64,000 nucleotides of DNA from the NCBI GenBank assembly GCA_030159235.1, contig BSBG01000002.1:1-64000 (forward strand), in the 5' to 3' direction. A program made the translations under genes and the position numbers. This document shows, in pieces, positions 8,193 through 17,703 of this stretch. The stretch is from Bacillus safensis (GTDB lineage: Bacteria; Bacillota; Bacilli; Bacillales; Bacillaceae). A model generated the notes under the pieces. That model saw only the letters and a program-made list of their open reading frames with translations, ran no database searches and had not been told where the DNA came from. Position 1 is the first letter of the stretch, and the number at the start of each line of letters is the position of its first letter.

Positions 8193-8486
8193 TTAATTAA
8201 ATCCCGGATCGCGTACAACCGTTCCAGTAAATGTGACGCTATATTTTCCTAATCCTAATTCTTTAATAGAGGTTTGTTTTAAAATACCGACCCAGCCATC
8301 CTCTGCATATACAATACTTTCTGGGATGTTTGATGTCGTATATGTTCTTGTTACCGAGACAGTTCGACTGGCCTGAACCGTTATTTCACTTTTTGTTTGC
8401 TCCTTTGCTTCCACTGGAGCAGTTGTGACTCCAGCACCCGTTAAAACAATGACTCCAACTAAAACAGAAGACATGACCTTTTTCAT
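8193..8486 (-). CDS. Small secreted protein of unknown function (97 aa)
   Basis: The product starts MKKVMSSVLVGVIVLTGAG, a Sec signal peptide probably cleaved after VEA near residue 27, leaving a beta-rich mature part of about 70 residues without cysteines. I do not recognise a family. The ATG at 8486 is favoured by GGGAGGG upstream; the longer frame start at 8531 has no ribosome site. It is divergent from a gene for a tiny secreted peptide, about 190 bases away. Confidence 0.65.
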   Translation of the reverse strand: MKKVMSSVLVGVIVLTGAGVTTAPVEAKEQTKSEITVQASRTVSVTRTYTTSNIPESIVYAEDGWVGILKQTSIKELGLGKYSVTFTGTVVRDPGFN

Positions 8487-8674
8487 AAAAAAATCCCTCC
8501 CTTTTTTTGTTGAACATATTAACCATACCATAATTTAGAACTTTCGTAAGTTATTTTTTCATTTTTTTGAAAATTATGATATGATTGTCTCATACTGGAT
8601 AGAGGGTGTTACATACTTCTATGCATTTATCCTCATCTCATTCTAGTCAAACAATTGTGAACGGAGGTGATTTC

Positions 8675-8788
8675 ATGAAAAAATGGCTCATCTGTTTTCA
8701 ACTTGTTTTCCTCTTCACCTTGACGACCACACCACTTGCTTCTGCTGCTTCATGTCCTACAGTGAAACCATGTGTCATTGATCCTTAA
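8675..8788 (+). CDS. 37-aa secreted peptide precursor with CX5C motif
   Basis: A strong GGAGGTGATTTC site leads into an ATG at 8675. The product has a lysine start, a hydrophobic core and the cleavage-like sequence PLASAA, so signal peptidase would release about a dozen residues, ASCPTVKPCVIDP. The two cysteines could form a small disulfide loop. Its layout resembles exported signalling or antimicrobial peptide precursors, but it lacks the pentapeptide pattern of Phr peptides and has no rap gene next to it. A clear terminator follows. Confidence 0.6.
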   Translation: MKKWLICFQLVFLFTLTTTPLASAASCPTVKPCVIDP

Positions 8789-8795
8789 GCATAGG

Positions 8796-8833
8796 AAAGG
8801 CCCATCAAGACTATTCACTTGATCGGCCTTTTT
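8796..8833 (+). terminator. Terminator of the 37-aa peptide gene
   Basis: AAAGGCC-ATCAAG pairs with CTTGAT-GGCCTTT around loop ACTATTCA, followed by TTTATTTATT. It also faces the minus-strand LLM gene end. Confidence 0.8.
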
Positions 8834-8835
8834 AT

Positions 8836-9888
8836 TTATTTTTGCTCCGCTTCCCAGCGGGCAACCTCTTCTCTTACTTTAGGAGCAACTTCTTTTCCAA
8901 ATAGCTCGATGGCTTTTAACACTTGATCATGCGGCATTGAACCAACCGGTACATGAAGCATAAAACGTGTGATGCCTACATTTTTTCTGAGGTGTATGAC
9001 TTTCTCTGCTACGGTATCTGGATCTCCTACATACAGTGCACCTTCTAAAGTTCTCGCTGCATCAAATGTAGAACGAGTATAAGGTCCCCAGCCTCGCTCT
9101 CTCGCTAATGTGTTCATCACATGCTGTGTGGAAGGGAAAAATTGATCTGCTGCCAGTTCTGTTTCTGACGCAACAAATCCATGCGAATGTGACGCTACTG
9201 TTAATTTTTCAGGGTCATGTCCAGCATGCACTGCCGCTTGCTTGTACAGCTGAACGAGCGGTGCGAACTGTCTAGGACTCCCGCCGATGATTGCGAGTAC
9301 AAGTGGTAGCCCTAGTAACCCAGCACGTACGACGGATTCACGGTTACCCCCACTGCCAATCCAGATTGGAAGCGGATCTTGAACAGGTCTTGGATATACC
9401 CCAACATCTTGAATGGCTGGGCGATGCTTTCCACTCCATGTTACACGCTCTGACTGCTGCAGCTTCAACAGCAAATCAAGCTTTTCTTCAAATAATTCTT
9501 CATAGTCATCCAGGTCATAGCCAAAGAGCGGGAATGATTCAATAAATGAACCACGGCCTGCCATAATCTCTGCACGTCCGTTCGATAGTCCATCTAGCGT
9601 TGCAAAATCCTGAAATACACGAACAGGATCTGCCGATGAAAGGACTGTCACTGCACTTGTCAGGCGAATATTCTTTGTTTGTGTTGCTGCAGCCGCTAAG
9701 ACAACTGCTGGATTTGATGCGGCGAAATCCTCACGATGATGCTCACCTACACCAAATACATCAAGACCGACTTGATCTGCTAAAATTATTTCTTCGACTA
9801 CTTCTCGAATACGCTGTGCGTGACTGACTGTTTCCCCTGTTTGAAAATCAGGTGTTGTTTCGACAAATGTACTAATTCCTAGTTCCAT
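8836..9888 (-). CDS. LLM-class flavin-dependent oxidoreductase (luciferase-like)
   Basis: The 350-residue protein has the bacterial luciferase-like TIM barrel. Family features include the FGVGEHH segment near residue 45 and the [11 protein letters not shown] phosphate/flavin loop near 175-185. It probably uses FMN to oxidise or reduce a small molecule. It lies 17 bases after a nitroreductase, which in turn overlaps a MarR regulator, giving a three-gene operon that fits detoxification of quinones or other electrophiles. Confidence 0.8.
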   Translation of the reverse strand: MELGISTFVETTPDFQTGETVSHAQRIREVVEEIILADQVGLDVFGVGEHHREDFAASNPAVVLAAAATQTKNIRLTSAVTVLSSADPVRVFQDFATLDGLSNGRAEIMAGRGSFIESFPLFGYDLDDYEELFEEKLDLLLKLQQSERVTWSGKHRPAIQDVGVYPRPVQDPLPIWIGSGGNRESVVRAGLLGLPLVLAIIGGSPRQFAPLVQLYKQAAVHAGHDPEKLTVASHSHGFVASETELAADQFFPSTQHVMNTLARERGWGPYTRSTFDAARTLEGALYVGDPDTVAEKVIHLRKNVGITRFMLHVPVGSMPHDQVLKAIELFGKEVAPKVREEVARWEAEQK

Positions 9889-9905
9889 GATCGGAACCCC
9901 CTATC

Positions 9906-10529
9906 TTATAAATATGTCACAAATTCAGAGACTGGCTTTCTGTAGCCTCTCGCTTGTCTGCTCTCTACTTTTTCTTTTCCGAGTGTAATCATTAATACAG
10001 GAACCAAATCCGAGTTGATGTTCAGCACTTTTTTTACTGCTTCAGGGTCAAAACCAATCATCGGGCAAGTGTCCCAGCCTTTATTTTTAGCGGCAAGCAT
10101 AAACAGCATGGCAGATAATGAAGCATTGCGGATCGCCTCTTCCTTTTGGAAATCTGCACCCCTCTGCTCATAAAAGCTCATCGTCTCTCTGACCATTTCT
10201 TCATATTGCTGTGCGTTTAAAATGCCTAGCATTTTCAGGCCTTCATATATGTCCCCTGCTTTCTCATAAGCGTTTGGGTCTCCCAGTACGATGATCGCTG
10301 CTGAAGCAGAGTGTACTTTATATTGTCCAAATGCCGCTTCTCTTACTTGTTCTTTGAGCTCTTCTGTTTGAACGACAACATATTGTGTGTGCTGTAAGTT
10401 AAAAGCAGATGGTGCCAGCTTAACCTCTTCAAATATACTGTTGAGCTCTTCTCTCGAAATCGAGATATTCGGCAAAAAATTTGATGCGGATCGTCTTTCA
10501 CGTACTAATGTATCAAAGTTGAGTGTCAT
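9906..10529 (-). CDS. Nitroreductase-family protein, MhqN-like
   Basis: This 207-residue flavoprotein starts with the family's RERRSASNFLP (Arg-Arg-Ser FMN contact) and carries SAFNLQHTQYVVV near 45 and WDTCPMIGFD near 150. It strongly resembles B. subtilis MhqN, which is induced by quinones through MhqR. GGGGAAAC before the ATG at 10529 fixes the start, so it overlaps the end of the upstream MarR gene by 17 bases. The likely role is two-electron reduction of quinones or nitroaromatics. Confidence 0.8.
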   Translation of the reverse strand: MTLNFDTLVRERRSASNFLPNISISREELNSIFEEVKLAPSAFNLQHTQYVVVQTEELKEQVREAAFGQYKVHSASAAIIVLGDPNAYEKAGDIYEGLKMLGILNAQQYEEMVRETMSFYEQRGADFQKEEAIRNASLSAMLFMLAAKNKGWDTCPMIGFDPEAVKKVLNINSDLVPVLMITLGKEKVESRQARGYRKPVSEFVTYL

Positions 10530-10986
10530 TTTGTTTCCCCTTTTCGCGAAGTTGTTGTGCACCTAAACCGATTTTTTTCAACAATTCAATGAGCTGCTCT
10601 TTTTCGTCTTTTTCAATAAAGGCTAAATTTTGCGAAATGACATCTGTGTGTTTAGGAAAAATATCGTCAAACAATTGCTCTCCTTTTTCCGTAAGCCGTA
10701 CATGGAAGACCCGCTTATCTGAAGGGACACATTGTCTTTTCACCAGTTCTTGTTTTTCTAGTTTGTTCACGACATATGTGATGCTTCCACTTGGAATTGA
10801 TAAGATGTCGCTAATTTTTTGAACAGGCTGAGGCCCTTTACTGTAGAGTAATTCAAGGATTTGAAAATTTTCAAATCCGATATCATAACGTTCAATGTCT
10901 TTTTGGATATTTGTAAATAGGGCTTGATAGGCTTTCATCCACACGCGGAATAGCCTTAAATCTAATTCATGTTCACGCTGCACCAT
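10513..10986 (-). CDS. MarR-family regulator, MhqR-like
   Basis: The 157-residue protein has a winged helix-turn-helix with ISDILSIPSGSITYVVNKLE near 60-80 and the DKR wing at about 95, as in MhqR. It heads the operon with a nitroreductase and LLM oxidoreductase and probably represses it until electrophiles or quinones are present. A perfect 18-bp palindrome sits about 35 bases upstream. It carries a cysteine (KRQCVPSDKR), which could matter for sensing. Confidence 0.8.
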   Translation of the reverse strand: MVQREHELDLRLFRVWMKAYQALFTNIQKDIERYDIGFENFQILELLYSKGPQPVQKISDILSIPSGSITYVVNKLEKQELVKRQCVPSDKRVFHVRLTEKGEQLFDDIFPKHTDVISQNLAFIEKDEKEQLIELLKKIGLGAQQLREKGKQNDTQL

Positions 10987-11019
10987 GGCAACTACTCCTT
11001 TTTCAAGAAATCCTAAAAC

Positions 11020-11037
11020 TAGGATAAATTTATCCTA
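11020..11037. promoter_or_regulatory. Palindromic operator upstream of the MarR operon
   Basis: TAGGATAAATTTATCCTA is a perfect 18-bp palindrome. It is flanked by further half sites TCCTA (11011) and CTAGGG (11041), so the region may hold two overlapping operator dyads for the MarR protein. Confidence 0.6.
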
Positions 11038-11074
11038 ACACTAGGGTATTTTCTTGTCAATGAGTTTGTTTCAC

Positions 11075-11103
11075 GAAAAAAGACCACCCTGGTTCAGTGG
11101 TCC
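11075..11103 (-). terminator. Terminator of the DHFR/RibD-like gene
   Basis: On the minus strand GACCAC and GTGGTC bracket a small loop and are followed by six T. Confidence 0.7.
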
Positions 11104-11636
11104 TCTTCTTTTAAGATAAAATGCATTTCAGCAATTTGCTTGTATTGTCGTACTTCTTGTAATGAAAATCTGGATTCCAGATCCATTGGTGAAAATAGAG
11201 GAATTCCCTTTCCAATCATGACAGGTACGATTTGAAGAAAAAGCTCATCAACCAATCCTGCTTGTATTAAAGTCTGAAGAAGTGCCCCGCCGCCGACAAG
11301 CCAAATATGCTGACCTTGTTCATTTTTTAATTTTTTCACAAATGATAAGATATCTTCGCGAATAATATCGGTTCCCTTCAGACTGTCTTGTAAAGTACGT
11401 GACATGATATAACATGTCTTCCCTTCATATGGAAACTCATCTGGTGACAGCTTAAGAACTTGTTCATATGTATTACGCCCCATGATCAGCGTATCGACTG
11501 ACGCATAAAAGTCGTCATAGCTCGTTTCTTCTTCGCCCTCTGTCCCTATTAGCCAATCGAGCCGGTGATCTTCTCTCGCTAAATATCCATCAATACTCAT
11601 CGCTCCATAAAAAAGCAGCTTCCTTTTCTCACTCAT
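11094..11636 (-). CDS. DHFR/RibD-C-terminal-domain family reductase
   Basis: The product of about 180 residues has the dihydrofolate reductase-like fold of the RibD C-terminal domain: YGAMSIDGYLA at the start, LIMGRNTYEQVL near 55 and WLVGGGALLQTLIQAGLVDE near 120, a nucleotide-binding glycine loop. It resembles B. subtilis YyaP-type proteins of unknown substrate. Three ATGs cluster after GGAAGGG; the one at 11636 was chosen because its downstream sequence matches the family start. It is a single-gene unit. Confidence 0.75.
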   Translation of the reverse strand: MSEKRKLLFYGAMSIDGYLAREDHRLDWLIGTEGEEETSYDDFYASVDTLIMGRNTYEQVLKLSPDEFPYEGKTCYIMSRTLQDSLKGTDIIREDILSFVKKLKNEQGQHIWLVGGGALLQTLIQAGLVDELFLQIVPVMIGKGIPLFSPMDLESRFSLQEVRQYKQIAEMHFILKEEDH

Positions 11637-11726
11637 TCCCATCATTCCCTTCCTACGAATAAGAACATACATTCTATTTAATTGTATCAGAAAGGACAGA
11701 CAAAAGGTACCCGGCCTTCTCCCTTT

Positions 11727-12278
11727 TTACGATTCCTGTTCTACCTTGATGAGAAGCTCGTATAATTTATGCGCAAGCTTGCCGGCATCCATGGTCATTT
11801 CTTCATGAATCCATTCCTCGAGTACGCCCACGACACCAGACACGACAAAAGAAGCTTCAATTTGTTCATTTTCTGTAATAGGTCGCTGATCAAGCTGCCA
11901 CTCTTCCATCATTTTTTCTTTGAAAAAGGCTTTGAATTGATTGGTCGTTGGGCCATTGGGTTTTACAAATAACGTCAACATATATTGATTCTCTTTCAAG
12001 TACTCGGTCGTTTTGTTTAAAAAGGAAAGCATATCAAGAGGATCCTGACTTGGAAAGGCTTCATCATATAATCCGCCGAGCTGATCGAATAGTTCTTTTT
12101 CAAGTTGTTCATATAAATCAAACACATCTTGATAGTGTAAATAAAAGGTTCCCCTGCCTAAATCCGCTTTCCTTGATAGCTCCGAAACTGTAATCTGCTG
12201 CACTTCTTTTTCCTTTAACAATTCAAGAAAGCTTTCACGAATGGCTCTTTTTGTTTTGATTGTTCGTCTATCCTTCAT
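11727..12278 (-). CDS. TetR-family regulator
   Basis: The 183-residue protein has an N-terminal helix-turn-helix (ITVSELSRKADLGRGTFYLHY, residues about 30-50) and a ligand-binding helical C-terminal domain. The start at ATG 12278 follows GGAGGGTATC. It is divergent from a GNAT gene, and the region between them has several TTGAACA/TGTTCAA half sites, so self-regulation and control of the acetyltransferase are likely. Confidence 0.8.
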   Translation of the reverse strand: MKDRRTIKTKRAIRESFLELLKEKEVQQITVSELSRKADLGRGTFYLHYQDVFDLYEQLEKELFDQLGGLYDEAFPSQDPLDMLSFLNKTTEYLKENQYMLTLFVKPNGPTTNQFKAFFKEKMMEEWQLDQRPITENEQIEASFVVSGVVGVLEEWIHEEMTMDAGKLAHKLYELLIKVEQES

Positions 12279-12294
12279 GAGATACCCTCCGTTT

Positions 12295-12410
12295 TTGAAC
12301 AATCAGGCGCTAACTGTCTAATTATGAACAGGTTATCACCCATTGCCGATGTTCGATTTGTTTACTTCTTATTATAATCAACACATGTTCAATAATATAT
12401 ATCTGTTCAA
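12295..12410. promoter_or_regulatory. Cluster of TTGAACA/TGTTCAA half sites
   Basis: TTGAACA (12295-12301) and TGAACA (12325-12330) point one way and TGTTCAA (12386-12392, 12404-12410) the other, in the divergent TetR/GNAT gap. The repeated half site suggests regulator binding, probably by the TetR protein, but the spacing is not a classical TetR dyad. Confidence 0.3.
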
Positions 12411-12427
12411 AAAAAGGAGGCCATCAT

Positions 12428-13051
12428 ATGCTTCATTTTAGACTTGCTAGAGAGGATGAACTGCCTCGAGTGGCAGAGTTGTTAGACGATTCGTTTCGGG
12501 ATTACTCATTTTTTGACTTGTTATGTGAAAAGGTCTCAAAACCGTCTGCTTTCGCCCGTCAGCTGCATTTGGTCAATACAAAGGTATATTTCCAGCATCA
12601 AATCTGTTTTGTCGGAGTCGAGAACGAAAAAATTGTGTCCGCCGCCCTTTTAAAGCACCCGCATCTCCCTGAACCAGGTCTCATGGATTATGTGTTGTCA
12701 GGTGGGTTAAAGCTGCTCTTCACCGGCGGCATATCGGCAATTCAGCATGTGTTCCGTATTTTAAAGGAGGCCAAAAAAGCGTGTTCTTCCTTAAAGAAGC
12801 CTTATTGGTATTTAGAAGCACTTGTCGTTGCAAAAGACCAGCAAGGAAAAAAACTCGGAAGCCGCATGTTAAAGCAATGCCTTTTCCCCTTTATCGCCCG
12901 GCAAGGCGGTGGACTGTTCACGCTGATTACACACAATGAGGCCAATCGTCATTTCTACCGAAAAAATGGATGGATGGAGTTTGATGAAAGAGTATTGCGC
13001 GGAAAAGAATTGTCCTTAGAAAGCTGGAGCTATAAAACCGTGATTAAATAA
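12428..13051 (+). CDS. GNAT-family acetyltransferase
   Basis: This 207-residue protein has the GNAT core, with YLEALVVAKDQQGKKLGSRML near 135-160 as the acetyl-CoA-binding motif and ANRHFYRKNGWMEFDE near 180. Proteins of this length and layout often modify toxic amino compounds. AAAAGGAGGCC precedes the ATG. It is probably controlled by the divergent TetR protein. Confidence 0.8.
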   Translation: MLHFRLAREDELPRVAELLDDSFRDYSFFDLLCEKVSKPSAFARQLHLVNTKVYFQHQICFVGVENEKIVSAALLKHPHLPEPGLMDYVLSGGLKLLFTGGISAIQHVFRILKEAKKACSSLKKPYWYLEALVVAKDQQGKKLGSRMLKQCLFPFIARQGGGLFTLITHNEANRHFYRKNGWMEFDERVLRGKELSLESWSYKTVIK

Positions 13052-13080
13052 GGTATCCTCTTCAGGTGATGATATAATAG

Positions 13081-14045
<965 letters not shown>

Positions 14046-14049
<4 letters not shown>

Positions 14050-14315
14050 GAAGGGGCATCTTTTTTAAAAAATTGAATTCCAGCGACGATGATCAAACAA
14101 ATAATTGAAGAGAGAACGATAGAAGCGCTCGATAGGCTTAGAGTCATGCCTTCCCATCTGCCAATGAAGAAACTGCCAATCAATAAAACCAGTCCGAATA
14201 AAATCAAGCATGTAGGGACGAGCAGCTCCGCATGGCGCTGCCGGCTTCTTTTCCCTGCCCACCATGAGAGACACAAAATAACGATTGTAAAAATAGCGGT
14301 TTGCAGCCAGAACAT
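14046..14315 (-). CDS. Small three-helix membrane protein, YesK-like
   Basis: The 89-residue product has three hydrophobic helices, a positively charged loop GKRSRQRH after the first, and the tail FFKKDAPS. It resembles the small YesK-type membrane proteins of B. subtilis, whose function is unknown. GGGAG lies 9 bases before the ATG. It converges with the GNAT pseudogene, overlapping it by four bases. Confidence 0.6.
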
Positions 14316-14388
14316 GTGAAATCAACTCCCATTCTCTTTTTTGAATTTATACCAAAGGCTAAAATAAACGTCATTTTAGCCCTCTCCT

Positions 14389-15294
14389 TCACGTCATATT
14401 GCTTTTCTTCATTTCCTTTTGTGGGGTCATCTCAGCAATGTAAATTGCAACGAGAATAAGGCTTGCACCTACCCACTCCATTCCTTCTACCATTTCTCTT
14501 AAGACAAAAAAAGCAAATACAGTTGCAAAGATAGGCTCTGTCAACTCTAAAAATTGAACCTTATTCGCTTCCAAATAGACTAGTGCTTTTGTTGTACAGT
14601 AGAACCCGCCGATTGTAGGAAAAATCGCTAATGCTATTAAGGTAGGATACGTATTCACCTCTGGAATCGTCAAACCTTCTACATAGAAGGGTACAAATAA
14701 GTAAATGACACCAAACAACATGAGATACCATATAAGTGCCAACCCACCGGTTAATGTGAATTTCTTAGTAAATACAAGAAATAATCCGTACCCAATACCT
14801 GCAATGCACGCAAATAATGCGCCTACAGAAAGTTGACCAGAATCCGCTCCCTCAGCTATCGCCATCACACATAATCCTGCGGTGAGCAAAATAAAACCAG
14901 CAACCTTCAATACATTTTTTCGTTCTTTCAGAAGAAACGTACTAAAGATGAATGTAGTAAAAACGGCTGCACCTAATAACATAAACACAACAAACGGAAC
15001 CGCTGCATAATGGTAGGCTGTCGTTTCAAAATAATACAGCACAAAAATCCCCAGAAACGAGCAGAGAGCTATCTGCTTCAAATGTTTTTTTAATCGGAGC
15101 ACTTGATTTTTAAATTCTTGGTGAAACGAGAAAAAAACAGATAGAGCAGCAAAAGCAATCAAACACTTATAAAATGAAACAGCTGTTGGACTAAGATGAC
15201 TTGCAAACAGCCCTTTACTGAATATACCGACACTGCCATTTAATACGGCTGCCCCTAACGCTAATAAAACGCCTAAAAGAAACTTATTTTTCAT
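14389..15294 (-). CDS. EamA/DMT-family exporter linked to a desaturase
   Basis: This 301-residue protein has ten predicted helices in two EamA repeats, with NGSVGIFSKGLF in the first helix region and LEANKVQFLELTEPIFATVFAF near 235-255, a conserved feature of the second repeat. Its start overlaps the stop of the fatty acid desaturase gene, so both are translated from one message. This suggests export of, or membrane adaptation to, a compound related to the desaturase reaction. Confidence 0.85.
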   Translation of the reverse strand: MKNKFLLGVLLALGAAVLNGSVGIFSKGLFASHLSPTAVSFYKCLIAFAALSVFFSFHQEFKNQVLRLKKHLKQIALCSFLGIFVLYYFETTAYHYAAVPFVVFMLLGAAVFTTFIFSTFLLKERKNVLKVAGFILLTAGLCVMAIAEGADSGQLSVGALFACIAGIGYGLFLVFTKKFTLTGGLALIWYLMLFGVIYLFVPFYVEGLTIPEVNTYPTLIALAIFPTIGGFYCTTKALVYLEANKVQFLELTEPIFATVFAFFVLREMVEGMEWVGASLILVAIYIAEMTPQKEMKKSNMT

Positions 15295-16274
15295 CCATTC
15301 TCCCTCATTTGTTGAATAGGTAGCTTCTGATTCCTGATCAAGTCTTTTATTAAAGGGTCATTGTGATTTGATGAAAAAAATACGCCACCCATCTTATGAT
15401 TTAACTTTGCATATGTTGCATCCTTCATCATGACTCGATGCGCTTTAGCGATATTCCAATATGGAATACTTGCTTGAAGATGGTGTGTCAAATGATAATT
15501 CTCTGCATGAATACTTAAGAAAAAGGCTTCTATCCAATGGCTAAAACGATTTCGCGTCATTTGAATACTCTTCTTATGATTAAGCATGAGCGGATAGTGT
15601 TCAGCAATTTCGATAAACCAACCAATGACCATAAACGCTGTAAAATACGGAATCACCCAATACAAGATCAAATGCATGAATAAGCCAAAATAGAGAAGTA
15701 CGCCGCATATCACAAGCCACATCACAATCATTTTTGCATATTGTTTTGGATACTTTGTGATTTGCAACATTCTATGTTTAAAAACATATACAGCATAACT
15801 AAAAATATTTAATAAAAACAATGGTCTTAAGACATATTTATAGAAGAAATGCTGATGGTCTCGAAGCTCATATAATCCCACTTCCAAATGATATTGATAA
15901 TCTGGATCTTTGCTCGGGTTTCCTAAATGCATATGGTGACCTTTCACATGTGAATCTTGATAGATATGAAACTCTTGACCAATTAAATACCCTGAGAAGT
16001 ATGTTCCCAACAAGCGATTGAGTTTTTTACTTTTTGCCAGGCATAGATGCGATGCATCATGAAGGATCGTTGCAAGAGCCCTCTGTCTTGAACCAATGAT
16101 CAACAAAGATAGGATGTAAAAAGCGATATGAAACTCACTTAAAACAATAGCAAAAGCAATCATTGCATAATCATACAGAACACCCAATATCCCTCTATAG
16201 TTATTAGATTGGTATAAAGGCATTAGTTCATCTCTCATTTCTTTTGAAAAACGATAATACTCATAATTAGCCAC
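15291..16274 (-). CDS. Membrane fatty acid desaturase-family protein
   Basis: The roughly 327-residue product carries the three histidine boxes of membrane di-iron desaturases and hydroxylases: HDASH near 90, HVKGHHMHLG near 130 and HLTHHLQASIPYWN near 285, between hydrophobic segments. It may introduce a double bond or hydroxyl into a lipid or other acyl chain. The likely start is GTG 16274, 8 bases after GAGG; an ATG at 16280 is too close to that site and the 16355 start has none. It is followed by an overlapping EamA exporter gene. Confidence 0.8.
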   Translation of the reverse strand: MANYEYYRFSKEMRDELMPLYQSNNYRGILGVLYDYAMIAFAIVLSEFHIAFYILSLLIIGSRQRALATILHDASHLCLAKSKKLNRLLGTYFSGYLIGQEFHIYQDSHVKGHHMHLGNPSKDPDYQYHLEVGLYELRDHQHFFYKYVLRPLFLLNIFSYAVYVFKHRMLQITKYPKQYAKMIVMWLVICGVLLYFGLFMHLILYWVIPYFTAFMVIGWFIEIAEHYPLMLNHKKSIQMTRNRFSHWIEAFFLSIHAENYHLTHHLQASIPYWNIAKAHRVMMKDATYAKLNHKMGGVFFSSNHNDPLIKDLIRNQKLPIQQMRENG

Positions 16275-16316
16275 AATCATTCCCTCACTTTTCTTAAGCA
16301 CAATACAAAATGACAT

Positions 16317-16358
16317 ATTATGTATTTTTATAAAATATATTACATTAAAATACATAAT
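16317..16358. promoter_or_regulatory. 12-bp inverted repeat upstream of the desaturase operon
   Basis: ATTATGTATTTT (16317-16328) and AAAATACATAAT (16347-16358) are perfect inverted repeats separated by 18 bases. They lie in the promoter region of the desaturase-EamA operon and look like a regulator binding site; no regulator gene is adjacent. Confidence 0.45.
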
Positions 16359-16413
16359 ACCTCAATTCCTTTTTTTGGTTTTCTCAAGAAATTCGAAAGG
16401 AATGACTTTTCTA

Positions 16414-16445
16414 TCAAAAAAGAGACCTCATCTAACGGTCTCTTC
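16414..16445 (-). terminator. Terminator of the Bmr-like MFS gene
   Basis: On the minus strand AAGAGACC and GGTCTCTT form a stem followed by a T run. Confidence 0.75.
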
Positions 16446-16472
16446 AATGTCTATCATTCATTGCTACATTCG

Positions 16473-17672
16473 TTATTCTGCCGCAACCTCTTCTGCCTTC
16501 CCCTTCCAAATTAGGGTCAAGCCTAATCCAAGAAATAAAACAACACCTGCAAATAGAAATGGGAAATGAATATTTTGATCGAATAAAATGCCGCCAAGTG
16601 CTGGACCGAAAATTGTACCTAGGCTTGTGTAGGTGGAGTTCATCCCTGCAACAAATCCTTGCTGGTTGCCAGCGATTTTCGATAAGAAAGTCGTTAATGC
16701 TGGACGCAATAAATCAAACGCAAGGAAAATGATACATGTGACGATCAATACAACCAAAAAGCCTGACACGACGGTTGAAACGAAAGCAAGGACAGCTCCC
16801 ACAATCAAGCATAGCTGAATGACTCTTTTCTCTCCTAGAGCATTTACTAGTTTTCCAAACACAAGTACTTGGATGATGACAGCCACAATTGAGCTGACGG
16901 TAATGATCACCGCAATATCCTTAGGTCCAAATCCAAACTTATGATTTGTAAACAAGCTAAAGACTGTTTCATATGCAGATAGCCCAAATGAGAGAACAAA
17001 TACAATGATAAAGGCGATGAGATAGCTTGGATGAATCGATTTTTTCAAGTCTTTAAAGAAAGTCGATTCTTTTACTTCATTCATTTGCTTCGCTCGTTCT
17101 TCTTTTGTTAGTGGCTCCTTCAGCATAAACATAGACGAAATGACGGCAATTAACGCAATACCTGCAGCAAAGAAAAATGGCAGGCGTACGCCGTATTCTG
17201 CGATAAATCCGCCAATTCCGGGGCCGATAATAAAACCGGTACTAATGGCCGCAGAGACATATCCCATCGCCTTTGATCTTTCTTGAACGGTCGTAATATC
17301 TGCAACATAGGCAGTGACAGCCGGCATGATAAATGCCGCACTAATGCCGCCTAGAAGCCTTGCAAAATATAGAACATACACGTGTGTCCCAAGACCAAAG
17401 ACAAGCTCTGATAACGCGAATAGAAACAGCCCACAAACAATCATAACCTTTCTCCCATAGCGGTCTACCCATCTCCCTGAAATAGGTGATGCAATGAGCT
17501 GAGCAACGGCAAACGCCGCCACAAGGTATCCCATTGAACTCCCTGTTAGATGCATCTCATTCATGAATAACGGCATGACAGGAATAATGAGACCGATGCC
17601 TAAAAACACAATAAAAATATTACTTAATAAAATCACGAGTACAGCTTTTTGCTCACGAATCGGTTTTTGCAT
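16473..17672 (-). CDS. DHA1-family MFS drug efflux pump (NorA/Bmr-like)
   Basis: This 399-residue protein has twelve predicted helices. Motif A appears as GRWVDRYGRKVMIV near residue 65-80 and motif C as GFIIGPGIGGFIAEYG near 145-160, placing it with proton-driven drug antiporters related to Bmr, Blt and NorA. It follows a TetR gene by about 30 bases in the same operon, and the TetR operator overlaps the shared promoter. Substrates are probably hydrophobic cations, but this is inferred. Confidence 0.85.
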   Translation of the reverse strand: MQKPIREQKAVLVILLSNIFIVFLGIGLIIPVMPLFMNEMHLTGSSMGYLVAAFAVAQLIASPISGRWVDRYGRKVMIVCGLFLFALSELVFGLGTHVYVLYFARLLGGISAAFIMPAVTAYVADITTVQERSKAMGYVSAAISTGFIIGPGIGGFIAEYGVRLPFFFAAGIALIAVISSMFMLKEPLTKEERAKQMNEVKESTFFKDLKKSIHPSYLIAFIIVFVLSFGLSAYETVFSLFTNHKFGFGPKDIAVIITVSSIVAVIIQVLVFGKLVNALGEKRVIQLCLIVGAVLAFVSTVVSGFLVVLIVTCIIFLAFDLLRPALTTFLSKIAGNQQGFVAGMNSTYTSLGTIFGPALGGILFDQNIHFPFLFAGVVLFLGLGLTLIWKGKAEEVAAE

Positions 17673-17703
17673 GATGTTTGTTTCCCCTTTACTGACTCAC
17701 TTG

